Shown one piece after another: positions 22,130-33,925 of a stretch of DNA of 64,000 nt. Source of the DNA: Psoroptes ovis (lineage: Eukaryota > Arthropoda > Arachnida > Sarcoptiformes > Psoroptidae); the NCBI GenBank assembly GCA_002943765.1, contig PQWQ01000006.1, positions 806,001 through 870,000 of the forward strand, read 5' to 3'. The notes below the pieces were generated by a model. The model made no database searches and was not told where the DNA came from. It worked only from the letters and a program-made list of their open reading frames with translations. A program made the position numbers and the translations under genes. The stretch's first letter is position 1, and every line of letters starts with the position of its first letter.

Positions 22130-25100
22130 ATGAGTCGAGAATCATTGGAAGAAAATCTGATACTATCATCTGCCACAACAACCAATTCATATACACCAAG
22201 ACCATCATCCAGTACAAGTATTGTATCATCATCATCATTCGGTGGTGGCGGTGGACCGCAATCACTAACATCCATAACGACTACATCATCATATTATTAT
22301 AATAATTCATTAGCCATAAGACAAGAAATACAAAGATTTGAAAGTGTTCATCCATCGATATATGCTATTTATGATCTATTAGAATTAATTGGCGGTGCCG
22401 ATGGTCAATTAATATCACAACGTATACGTGACCATGTAGTTTGTATCGAAGGTAAGCTTATAATTAAATGTCTTGAGTTCAAATATGAAGCTTCTAAATA
22501 ATTGAAATTTCCGGCCATTAAAGTAAAAAACAAATAACCAGATGTTTTGTTGATTAATTAGTGACAATTTGTCGTTAGGTTTGCATGAACTTTACAAAAC
22601 AAACACTACGCAGGTGACATAATCACTTCTAAGTACAAAAAAAAGACTAATGAATAATTTTTCTGAATGAAAATTTACTAATTTTTTATTCATTGCAAAA
22701 AACATTAAATGACAAATTATTCGATCGTTGAATTAGCAAAAAAATTTTTGGACTCAACCAATTTTTTTTCTCGTTCCAAACCTTTCATTATCATCTTATC
22801 TCTATATATGAATTGCGATCAATCGATCCATAAATTAATTCAAACATCTGGATAAACTAAAAAATAGATAAAATAAAAAAAATGAAAGGTGATATATCAA
22901 TGATTATTATATTTTGATATTTGAAAAAATATAACTCATTTTCTGATCTATGAATCAAGTAATCATCAGAAAAATTGATAATTGACTCATACACACACAT
23001 ATACACAATTGACACAACTGTCAAAAAGTTATTATCAAATTCATTGATGCATGAAAAAAAATTTCATTCATATAATTTCAATACGCAAAAGATGATGTGG
23101 AGAATAGTTATTTGATCCAAAAATCAAATGTTTAAAGCAATAAACAGCGAATAAGCAAAAAAACAAATGACTAATTTTATTTTACATGTTCACCAGTAGT
23201 CGATGATCGATTATCATTGTCTGTTCGATGTGAATTTTCTGTGAAAAAAATAAAAATTATCATTATCTACCGAAACTCGCATGTCATTTCGTTTTTTTCG
23301 CAGTTTTTCAACTTCAATTTCCTCGTTATTATTTTTATTTTCAAAAAAAATTTGATTTTTGAACCGCTCTGATTAATAGCAGAGTTTCCAAAGAGGCTTT
23401 CCACCTAAGGTGGAATTGTTTGAAAGAGCAAAATGAAATGAAATTTGTGTTGTGTTCCATGTGGGTTCCACGAAACACCGACATACACACACTGAAAAAC
23501 TGTTCCATACATTATATAACAGAGTCTGTTTTCAATGGAACAAATCCAAAGACTATCCAAAATCAAAACAACAACAACGTGTTGGTTGTTTTTTGCTGGT
23601 TGTGCAAAGCATGTTGGTTTTAAATCATTTTGATAAATTTCCATTAAAAAATGACGCATTAATATTGTTGAATGATTGAAAAAAATTGATGAAAAACAAT
23701 GAAAAACAATCAAATACATTTAGAGTGTTAATTTCAATCGCCATTCATTAATCGATCGATCAAATATCGATTCAATCATTTGATGATTATCATTGTTTGA
23801 AAGACAATAAGAGAAGCAGAAATAAAAAATCTCGTTTGTATAAATTTTCATTGTTAATTTTGATTGATTGTGATTGATTTATTGATTAACATTATTTGAT
23901 TATGTTTTTTTATTATTGTCTCGCTGTATCATGTTTCCAACATTATCGAGTAATTTTCGATGCATGAATGCATGTAAATGTATCTAATCATAAAAAATAT
24001 CAAAAAAATCAATCGATTCGAAATATTTATCAATAAATATCCTAAACATCGAATTAGAAATGTGATATTTAATTCAATCTACTTTATTTTACTTTGTATT
24101 CTTCGCAACAATCAATTCGATAAAATAATTGGAAAAATCCAATTTTTATTAAATCGTATTTGATTTGAATTTGTTTTGTTTCAACTTTCGATTCAATTTC
24201 GATAAAATTGAATTTAATTCAAATCTGACATTTAAAACAAAATGCCAATTTCATCTCCATTTGGTTTTGATCGGCGATCGTTTCGTTTATCAAGACGGTC
24301 GAAAAAATGGAAATTATCACATCAACCTCAGCAACAACATCAGTCTAGTTTAAATCTATGCAATAATGAAAATATTTATGGTTCGTATTTTAATTTACTG
24401 GTGGTTTATTTTTGTGTGTGCAAATATTATTGTCCAATGTTAATTGATTTTTTTTCTTGAAAATTTTGTTTCAATGTTGCTTTTTTCAATGTTTTTTTCA
24501 TTGAAATTTGATTTTTTCCTACTAAAACAAAAATTTTTCAATTCAATTTTCTATTCATTCATTTTCAAATATAAATATAAATATAGATAAACGTTTAATT
24601 GATTTTGGTGATTCAATGTTTAATTTGAATAGAAAAATTTTATCAATGATAAATTTAGCATCACCAACATCGAAAACAACATCGACAGAAGCATTATCGT
24701 CGAAAAATTTCAATTGCATTCTTTGTATTTAATCTAGTTTTGATTTTAAATTAAAAATCTAAGACAAATAGTTTATTTTTTCACATTTAAATTTAATTTT
24801 TCAAATTATAAGTATTTTTATTTATTTTTGATTTTATTTTTTTCAATTTCTAGATTCATTTGTAAATAGCCAAGAATGGACATTAAGCCGTTCGGTGCCG
24901 GATTTACGTATCGGTGTTGTAGGCACCTATGCATCGGGTAAATCAGCACTAGTACATCGATATTTGACTGGATCATATTTGCAAGATGAATCGCCAGAAG
25001 GTGGTAGATTTAAAAAAGAGATAATAATTGATGGTCAAAGCTATTTATTATTGATTAGAGATGAAGGAGGACCGCCAGAAATGCAGGTAGGTTTATTTTA

Positions 25101-28100
25101 AGATTTTTCTTTCTTAATTTTCTTCGATTATCATCGATTTAATTTAAAAGTCTCATTTTTTAAAATATTGATCGAGTATATAAAATGCCTCTTGTTTTTC
25201 AAAAAGATTTTCACTTTTTTCATTTAAAATTTTATAAATTATCATTTAATAATACGAAACTGATAATAACTGATTTCTATTTTTGTTTTTTTCGGAAAAA
25301 ATAGCTAAGCTGCTGGGTTGATGCTGTTATATTTGTGTTCAGTTTGGACAATGAATCTAGTTTTCAGTCGATAATGAATTATTATACCAGAATGTTTCAT
25401 TTAAGATCTAATAATGACATACCGATAGTGTTGGTCGGTACACAAGATTCAATCAGTGAACAATCGCCAAGAATCATCGATGAAACAAGAGCCAAGAAAT
25501 TGGCTCAAGAACTAAAACGATGTGTTTATTATGAAGCATGTGCAACGTATGGTTTCAATGTCGATAAAATATTCCAGAATGGTAAGTGATATAGATAGTC
25601 TCTGATTAATTATTGGAATTCATTTTCATCAAATCAATTTAGCATGTCATCGTATAATACAGAATAGAAATTCTGAAAATATTAGTCGTCCAACTACGCC
25701 AGCAAATCAAATAAGTAGTAAGAATAATTTTTTGCAACAACAACATTCATATCAGCAGAATAATAGACAACTGCATGGAAATGCCTCACCGCCATTAACA
25801 CCTTTGAATGTTAATGTAATTAATGGTAAATTAACTCCAACACAAAATAATCAATTACCAGTAACATCAAACCCACAGCCAGCATCAACAACAATGACCG
25901 ATACATCAAATAAAAATGATAATAATAATAATCTTGAACAAATAAAATCATCTATTGCTTCTTCTAATGTGCTGCATAATTTAGTGATGAAAAAACCGGC
26001 CATACTTGGAGAGAAACCAAAGTTAACTTCTTTATACAATAATACTAATTCTATGAATGAAAAGAATCATTCTCAATCACCGAAATCGCAACCAATCGTA
26101 CCGAAAAGAAACGTATCACTAAAAAATAATATGAACAATAATAATTGTAGTGATGAATTCAAAATACCAGATTCACCAACCGATAAATCGGTACCTTCAT
26201 CTCCGGCATCAGTGGTCGAAGCGCCATTCAAAAGTCAACAAGTAGCCGTGCAACAAACACCTAATACAAGTAGAAAAAATCGAAGAAAATCTAATTTATT
26301 CACTCCACTGACCAACAAAACTAAAAATGATGAAAAATATAAAAATAATGAAGTTGGTAGTGGTCGCACTATACCGGTAATTAAATTTTTTAATTTTCCA
26401 TGTTCACATACTAATGATTTACTTTTTACACTGAAAAAAGATCAAACAAGGTTATCTTTATAAGAAAAGTAAAAAAACATTGAATAAAGATTGGAAAAAG
26501 AAATATGTCACATTGACAACTGATGGTTGTTTAACATATCATCCTACATTGCATGATTATATGGATGATGTTCATGGCAAAAATATACCATTAAAACATA
26601 CAACAGTTAAAATACCGGGACAAAAACCTCGATGTGGTGCGCGGCCATTATCAGCTAATTCACCTGCTTCATTAATCAATGCAAATAATAATAATCTTAA
26701 TAATGTCGAAACGAAGAGAACCAGTAGTATGTATTTGATTTGATATTTTAAAAATAAATTTTCATCTTCTATCATCATTCAGATTATGGTGAACGTAGAA
26801 TGCCAACTACAAATCCTAAATATGATCCTGGCAGTGGTAAAAAACGTAGTAGAAAAATAAAAAATAATGGTGATATTGGTGATGATAATTCAGATGGTAA
26901 TGAATTTATGATTGTATCATTAGACAATAAACAATGGCATTTTAATGCAATTAATAACGATGAACGGGAAGAATGGATTTTAGCCATCGAACAGCAAATA
27001 TTATCTAGTCTACAAAATTCTGAATATGATAAATCAAAATTGCATAATGTAAATAGTGTTGATGATTCAACTATACATTCGATTCGTACCGTACCTGGAA
27101 ATAAATATTGTGTCGATTGTGGAGCGCCAGGTATGAGAAATTTTATTTGTTTTATCTTATTTTTACCTTAATTGAAATTAAATTCAATGATTCAATAGAT
27201 CCAGATTGGGCTTCATTAAACTTGGGCTCTTTAATCTGTATAGAATGTTCAGGTATACATCGTAATCTTGGCACACATATTTCCAAAGTTCGTTCACTCG
27301 GGCTTGATGTTTGGCCGTAAGTTTTTATCGAATATTTTTTTCGCATTTTTTGAATTAATGTTTATTCAACATAGGTCTAGTCATGTTAGTGTCATGTTAG
27401 GTTTGGGCAATAAAATAGTTAATGAAATATGGGAACATAATGTTGATGTTAAAATGAAACCCATCTCTACCTCAAGGCGTGAAGAAAAAGAACAATTCAT
27501 CCGAGCAAAATATGAAAAACGTGAATATTTAAAACAACTTGATGATCAAAAAACACCGATTCAAACACAATTAATAAATAGTGTTTTAAAAATGGATATA
27601 AAACAATTGGTACATCTATTAGCACATGCATCGTTAAAACAAATAAATTTATCACAAATTTTGACAAAAGATAATAAAACATTATTACATTTAGCTGCAA
27701 GTCGTGGTTGTTTGGAGATAGCACAATTATTAATTTGGGTAAATAAAAAATTTCAAATTTTTCGATTATTATTAATAATTTTGTTTTCATTTCTAGAATA
27801 ATATTAATGAGAAAGCCGTTGATAATGAAAATAAAACGGCATTATTTTATGCTAAAATAGCTGGACATAAAGAAATTGAAGATTTATTAAATCAACAACA
27901 GCAACCATCACAGCAACAACAAACGAATAATAATAACAATAATCAATCATTAAATCAATTTGGACAAAAAAATAATGATAATTTAATCAAGAATACTAAT
28001 TATCAAACAAATAATAATAATAATAATACAAATGCAAATAATAATAATAATGAAAATATTGCATTAAATTTAAGTTATATTGAAAATTTTAATAAATTAC

Positions 28101-28117
28101 CAGCCAGTATTATATGA
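22130..28117 (+). CDS. AGAP: AGAP (centaurin-gamma): Arf GTPase-activating protein with GTPase, PH and ankyrin domains
   Basis: AGAPs inactivate Arf GTPases on endosomal membranes. Nine exons give 1000 residues: 22130-22451, 24854-25086, 25305-25581, 25643-26376, 26441-26726, 26783-27130, 27199-27316, 27375-27738 and 27797-28117. The N-terminus holds IRQEIQRFESVHPSIYAIYD, typical of the family. A GTPase-like domain starts near 122 with P-loop GTYASGKS (131-138), then GGRFKKEI and IRDEGGPPEMQ. A Ser/Asn/Gln-rich linker precedes a PH domain from about 523 (GYLYKKSKKTLNKDWKKKY), split by an insert. The ArfGAP zinc finger CxxC...CxxC (CVDC and CIEC) begins near 727, with the catalytic Arg in GIHRNLGTH. 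Ankyrin repeats (TLLHLAASRGCLEIAQLLI) and an Asn-rich tail end the protein. The first intron is 2.4 kb and contains a possible second start. Confidence 0.95.
24242..24724 (+). other. Possible alternative first exons of AGAP
   Basis: Inside the first AGAP intron an ATG at 24242 opens MPISSPFGFDRRSFRLSRRS, up to a donor at 24380. A second segment after the acceptor ATATAG runs from 24587. If it ends at 24724 (CTTT followed by GTATTT) its phase joins AGAP exon 2 at 24854 correctly. If that weak donor is not used, the frame stops at the TAA just after. Basic Ser/Arg-rich N-termini would suit an alternative AGAP isoform. This is seen in sequence only; no transcript evidence is available. Confidence 0.4.
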
Positions 28118-28477
28118 AAAAAAAGATAATAATTATAGGTCATATGAAGATGAAAAATGATGATATCATTTTATAAACAAAAATCATTCATTCCATTGCA
28201 AATAATCATGTTTCGACAAAATTATTGTATTTGATTTGAATTTTTTATGTTTTTGTAAATAATTGTTTTTTTCTGTAATAGTTCTGATTGTTTTGTAATG
28301 TAAAAAAATATTGATTATTTTATTATATTATTTTTATTTAAGAGATCTCATCTGCCATCACCACAATTTTTTTTTGTTTTAATTACATTAATGATAAAGT
28401 TTGATATTGCATTCGACATTTCGTTAGATAATCCTCTTGTTTTCACATGTACCGGAATATATTATATCAAATAAAAA
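28118..28477. other. Convergent 3' region of AGAP and Jun
   Basis: This is 360 bases between the AGAP stop and the Jun stop on opposite strands. It is A/T-rich and probably contains both 3' UTRs. No further feature was seen. Confidence 0.45.
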
Positions 28478-29297
28478 TTATCTAATCAATTCTACAACAC
28501 AACCTTGATCTTTATGTTTTTGTATTTGTAATACTAATTGATTATTGACATCTTTTAATAATGTCTCGAAACGTTGTAATTGCTTGATTTTATCATTATA
28601 TTCATCAACTTTTTTCTGTAAATTTTGTATACGTTCCAATTTACGTTGCCGACATTTTGATGCCGCAATACGATTACGCAAACGTTTACGCTCTAATTTT
28701 GCTTGCTCTTGATCTTCCATATTTATCGGTTGAAATCCCTTACTTTTCGTATTATTTGTTTTTCCCGTAGACGTTTTTACACCCATTTCATTTGATACTT
28801 TTATCAGAAAAAAAGAATCAATTAATTACTATAAATTAACAATAAAACAAATACTTACGTTTTTTAGTCGATTTCGTTTTATTCATTTCAACCAATTCAA
28901 TTTCATTTGTTTGCTGTTGTTGTTGAGAATTACTCATCGCTAATGTTTGATTTGACCACATTTCCAACAGTTTTTGTTTTTCTTCATCATTATTATTAAT
29001 GATTCGGGTGAATGTTGTTAATGGTCCTACTGGTGCAATCGTTTTCAAATATTCGGTCATTTGAGGCGTTGACAATGCCAATTTATCTAAATCTATATAA
29101 ATTCAAATATTTGAATATTTTTCATTAATATAAGATGACTCATAATTTAATAATGATACAATTTAGAATTTGAAAAAAAAAGAATATTTACCTGGTGTGG
29201 TTAATTGACATGCTTTTTGTTTTTTGGTCGATTTAGGTTGATTAAAATCTAATGATAATTTATTCTTTAATCGTCGAACATCTTCATTACATGTCAT
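28478..29297 (-). CDS. Jun: Jun-type bZIP transcription factor (AP-1)
   Basis: Jun pairs with Fos/ATF proteins to form AP-1 and is activated by JNK. Exons are 29297-29192, 29086-28859 and 28797-28478, giving 217 residues, shorter than vertebrate Jun (about 330). The start ATG is followed by a JNK-docking-like segment (RRLKNKLSLDFN, 9-19). TTP (33-35) and STP (41-43) stand where the Ser63 and Ser73 sites lie in c-Jun. The DNA-binding part FQPINMEDQEQAKLERKRLR and RNRIAASKCRQRKLERI is almost canonical (about 134-168). The zipper has Leu at 171, 185, 192 and 199, but Tyr at 178 and Ile at the buried 182 position. Two short introns interrupt the gene, whereas vertebrate c-Jun has none. Confidence 0.92.
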
Positions 29298-29881
29298 TTT
29301 TTTACGTATTTTCAACGAAAATTTTTTGTTAATTGAAAACAAACAAAAATAAAAAGAATCGAAAGACAAATTACTATGGAAATGCTATAGAATTTTGAAA
29401 CGAAAGAAAATGATAATAATTTTAGTAACAATAGTCAAATGAAAACAATTGGATTGAATCTTTAAATGGCAATCAAACAAGTTTGAAAACAAGGCAAAAT
29501 TTTAAATTGAAAACTCCTTGAGAAATGAACAACTCGTCGAATGAGTCATCACTCGTATATTATTACAGCTGTGCTGTCAAAAGGAAAAACCCTGTTCATA
29601 CATGACAAGTAGTAAATATCATTGTATAAAATTCAAAATTTGTCATTTTTCTAATTTTCAATTTTAAAGCATCTATTTTTAAAAATTAATTTAAAGAATT
29701 GATGAATTTTTAATTAAATCAGACATTTATTCAAAAACAATTAGTTTATAATTTTAATTTTGTATTTCTTAAACATTGTTCATAACTCTTTTTTGAGTAG
29801 AAAAATTATTTGATACGAAATTTTTATGATAAAAAAATTGATATTTTTCCTGTTTGAAATTTCAGAATGATGAAGGAAGGT
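29298..29881. other. Jun upstream region and TECR 3' end
   Basis: It separates the TECR stop from the Jun start; both genes are on the minus strand. The DNA is A/T-rich with no open frame of interest. It presumably contains the Jun promoter and 5' UTR and the TECR 3' UTR. Confidence 0.4.
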
Positions 29882-31071
29882 TTAAAGTAAGAATGGAACG
29901 ATTGCTTTACGACGTCTCGGATAATTTGGAAATTCTTTTTTATAATTACGATGTTTTCCTAATGCCCAAATTGCCATCTGATAAAAGCCAGCAATCGTAA
30001 AAAATAATGCTGGAAGGCATTGAGTCATGATAGTGAACGAAGCCCATGAATACCATTCATATGCATAATTTGGACATGATACATAATTGAATAAGAATGT
30101 AAATGGATTTTTTGTCGGCATCGGTATTTTACGTTCAGTTGTACCTGGTGGTCGTAAATCACGTAGTGCAATGTGTATTGAAAAATTTCCATATTCATTA
30201 AGCTAAATCATATTTCAATGGAAAAAAAATTGTCATAAAAATTAAAATATTTTAATATGATTAAAATATTTACAAGGAATGAAATTAAACCCAGATAAAC
30301 TTGTATAGCACCGAATGATGGTTCAGTGTACAGTGGATGATTGACATAATAACCGATATAGAATGCAAAACCCCAATAATAAGTGCAATTTTTAAATAAA
30401 TTCATAATGGGCATTGTTGCATGTGAAAAACGATGAACAAAGATTGTTTCCAATAATCGTTTAATGTAATGTAATGACCAACAAAATGCTGCTATTCTGT
30501 GAAGATGAAAATTTTAAATTAATTCCAACATTGAGAACAAATTATAATTCTACATACTTGACAACATAACTCATCGGTAGATCAGCATTTTTACCATAAA
30601 TAAAATATGGTCTAAAAAATGTAATCATATAACAGATTAAAGGACCAGCATATTCAGCTAAAAATACTGTTTTCCAGCCAATTTGTGGTCCTAAATCTTT
30701 CAGATAAAGTGAGCGTCCACGATTCAAATTAATCGAATCGAGTGTTATTTTATCATCCAAAGATTTTCCTTCTATAATGTCCAAAATATTGGCAAAAAAA
30801 TAATCAAATCCATTTACAATCAATTAATAAATCTGAAAAACAAAATGCATACTTGACTCTAATCGCAAAGATTGGCGTTCAGGATACAATGCACGCTCTG
30901 TCATTGAAAAAAATCGATTAAAGTAATTTAAAAACCTTTGAAAAAAAAATAATAACACTCACTTTGACGATAAATTAATGTTTTAATTTCTTTAATTGTA
31001 GCATTTGGTTTAACATCTTTTAATGTTAAAATTTTAGTTTCTGAACCAGATTTGAGTATATCGATTTCCAT
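29882..31071 (-). CDS. TECR: Very-long-chain enoyl-CoA reductase (TECR/Tsc13)
   Basis: This ER multi-pass enzyme catalyses the last step of fatty-acid elongation, reduction of trans-2-enoyl-CoA. Five exons give 303 residues: 31071-30963, 30897-30853, 30771-30558, 30496-30274 and 30202-29882. The N-terminal ubiquitin-like domain (about 1-85) has PNATIKEIKTLI and YPERQSLRLESKGKSL. Next come LGPQIGWKTVFLAEYAGPL and several hydrophobic helices. The C-terminal steroid-5-alpha-reductase-type domain holds ETIFVHRFSHATMP, NYVSCPNYAYEWYSW with the conserved Tyr, and the final FPNYPRRRKAIVPFLL. Length equals the family norm (about 300-308), so it is complete. Confidence 0.95.
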
Positions 31072-33925
31072 GATTTTAATTTCAATTTGAGCAAATTTTG
31101 GATGTCCAAAAATTCGACAAAACCAAAACAAAATTTGTTCTCAAACTAACAAATTTTGGATGCAAAATCTCAAATTAAAAATTCAATAAAACAAGCAAAA
31201 AAAACCTGTCGCTAATAAATTTTTCAATAATCGTCAATGATGATGAACAGCAAAATTTATTCAATGAAATTTTTTTGCTTTTTCTTCTACGAAAATGATG
31301 ATGACGACAATTGAATTTCATTTAAATTTCAATCAATTATTAGTTTAGCGTGGTTTTCAATCAATGAATTCATCGACGACAGCAAACAACGACAACATCT
31401 TATCAATATATTGATTTGATTACCATTCAATTCAATTTTGCTGTTGGCCAATTGTACTAATAATTATTGAAATTTGTGTGAACACATATGCAAAAATAAT
31501 AAAGGAAAAAAATGCTCAAATTTTTTTAAATATTTTCACATACGCACACAATATTTTCCCTATGTTTGCTCGATCATCGACTATTGTTGTCGTTGCATTG
31601 CTTTTGAATGTGTGCTTTACGAGTATAATTTTTCAAAAAAAAAAAGTTATCAAATGTCGCTTTTAGAGTTGAAGTAAAATGAACTGAATTGGAAATAGAT
31701 GGAAGTAGTGATAAAATTTAGTCGAAAATGATCGACATTCATACAGAGACAAAGGTTTAAATGTTTAGAAATGTGATTAAGAAGCTAATCAATTGAATTG
31801 ATTTTTCATGCAAATGTCTGCTTAATTTTGAATAAATGAAAAATGTTTGAATGAATATAAACGTGTATAAATTTTCTGATAATTATTAGTTGTCAATTTT
31901 TTCCTCCATTTTCAGTGTATTTGTATTTTATATATTTCATTTTATATCTCAAAAGATTTCTCATTTTTAGTCCTATCGTATCATGAAGGCATCATCAATT
32001 TAAAAATGAAAAAATATCAAATTAGCTGAATTATTAGACTGCAATACATTCAAATGAATGCAGATAATCGATTCGTTTCGTTTCAAAACAATATTTGTTC
32101 ATTTTTGTTTGAAAAATTTGGTTCATTCAATTTAGGCAAATGAAACCATTTTTGGCCATTCAAATGATTCTTTATTAAATTGAAAATTTCATTTTATTAT
32201 GTTGTTCTTTTTTTTTACTAGGAGATCATGAAAATTAACAAGATCATATTTGGGCAGGGCAAGGTTATCGTTATGAATTGCTGAATGTATGGATGAATGA
32301 ATGATCATCATCATCAAAATTTGAAATGAATCATATTAACTTTGACTATGTTTTTCGATTCAAGCGTTTTAAAAATTGTTTGGATCTAAAGGAAAATAAC
32401 AGAGAAAAAAGAGATTGCAGGTGCTAAAAAGATTAAATTTGAACTTTTTTTTTCATTTTTCATTATGATAAAGATGCTTTAATGAAACATACAAGCGCAA
32501 ACACTAACACAGATCCAAAGTCTAAATGTAGGCGAATGTTTTCCAACTCATTTGTAATTGAAACAACAACGAAAAAATGCGTTAATTTATTCTTTGAAAC
32601 CAAAATGGATGGTCTTTAAGTGAGATTCTTGTATCAATGAACCCAGAGAAATGAAAAACTGTCATCCGATTATACCGATTTAATTCATAAATTGAATGAT
32701 TGAATGGACATGATGATCAAATAAATCCTCAATGATCAATAATTAATTGTGCGAAAAAATTGCGCACATTGAATATTGTGTAATTATCATTTTCGTTGCG
32801 CAAAAATTAATCTAGTTAAGTGTGAATCGATTAATTATTTTGTTTAACCGAATTCCACCAAAATTATCATATGAATATGTTGAATATACAGATGTTTTGA
32901 TGATCACCAAAAGCCATAACCTGAATAATTTACATTATTTATCCGTGTTATAGTTATTATTATCATTATCATCAACAGATATCACCAATTAAAAAACAAA
33001 TTCATGAAGTAGAAGTGGTAAATGAATAAATGAAATTCATTTATTTTTATTAAATTCACAATTTCATATATTGAAATTGTGAATTGTTACTTTGGTGATT
33101 GAATAGAAAAATGCTTTATAATAAAATATGTGAAAATGTGAAAATAATTCAAATATATTTCATTTCATTTTATTTGTTACAATCAGACATCATCATTGCT
33201 TTGATGATATACTGCTAATACAATTTTGTAGTGGTTTTATTTTATTTTCAATTTCATTTTTCGGTTTTTTGCTCAATTTTTTTTCTTCATTTATTTCAAT
33301 GTTTATTTGGTTTGAAGTCTTTCAAAGTGAAGAAATAACCATCAAGAAAACATCAAGCTTCATAAAGAATCAACTAAATATCAACCAAATTGAAAATTGC
33401 GTTGTTTTGATTAAATGTTTGAGAATAGTTGAGAATTGTTTCGTTGTATGCCAACCGCAGCATAGCCATCATATATATCATTATAATTATTATCATCATA
33501 ATAATTACCATCAATACATTGTTATTCAATGTCATTATTAAGAATTGTGCGTTTTTATCATCATCATCACCATTATTTGAATTTATATTGAAAATAGATT
33601 TTTGTCGATTTCGAAATTCATAAACGTGCAGCTTAATTTGATTGGTTTCAATTTGAAGAATCATGTTTTAATTCTTTGATATTATCATTATTATAATTGA
33701 TTTTTCATTCATAAATCTTTTTCTAATGTTAAGGCAGACTTAAAGATAAAAATATAAAAAGTTCGTAATAATTATTCTGTCAATATATTAAAATTGTGCC
33801 TCAATTTATATATCTTTATATCCGATATTTTTTCATAGGAAATTCATAATAATAACAGCTAACAGTTATTTGATATTCATATTTTGAAGTGGTAATATTC
33901 AGCCAATAAAAAAAAATCCTAAAAA
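31072..33925. other. Large intergenic region, no gene recognised
   Basis: This is 2.85 kb between the divergent TECR and DNAJB starts. It consists of A/T-rich simple sequence with ATC/ATT repeats near 33460-33580. Short open frames (for example 31474-31677 and 33269-33541) are low-complexity and unsupported. No RNA gene was identified. Confidence 0.4.

Noticed and set aside
23395..23420. Short perfect hairpin TTCCACC/GGTGGAA in the AGAP intron
   Set aside because: A 7-base stem with a 3-base loop is too short for a microRNA precursor and common by chance at this scale.
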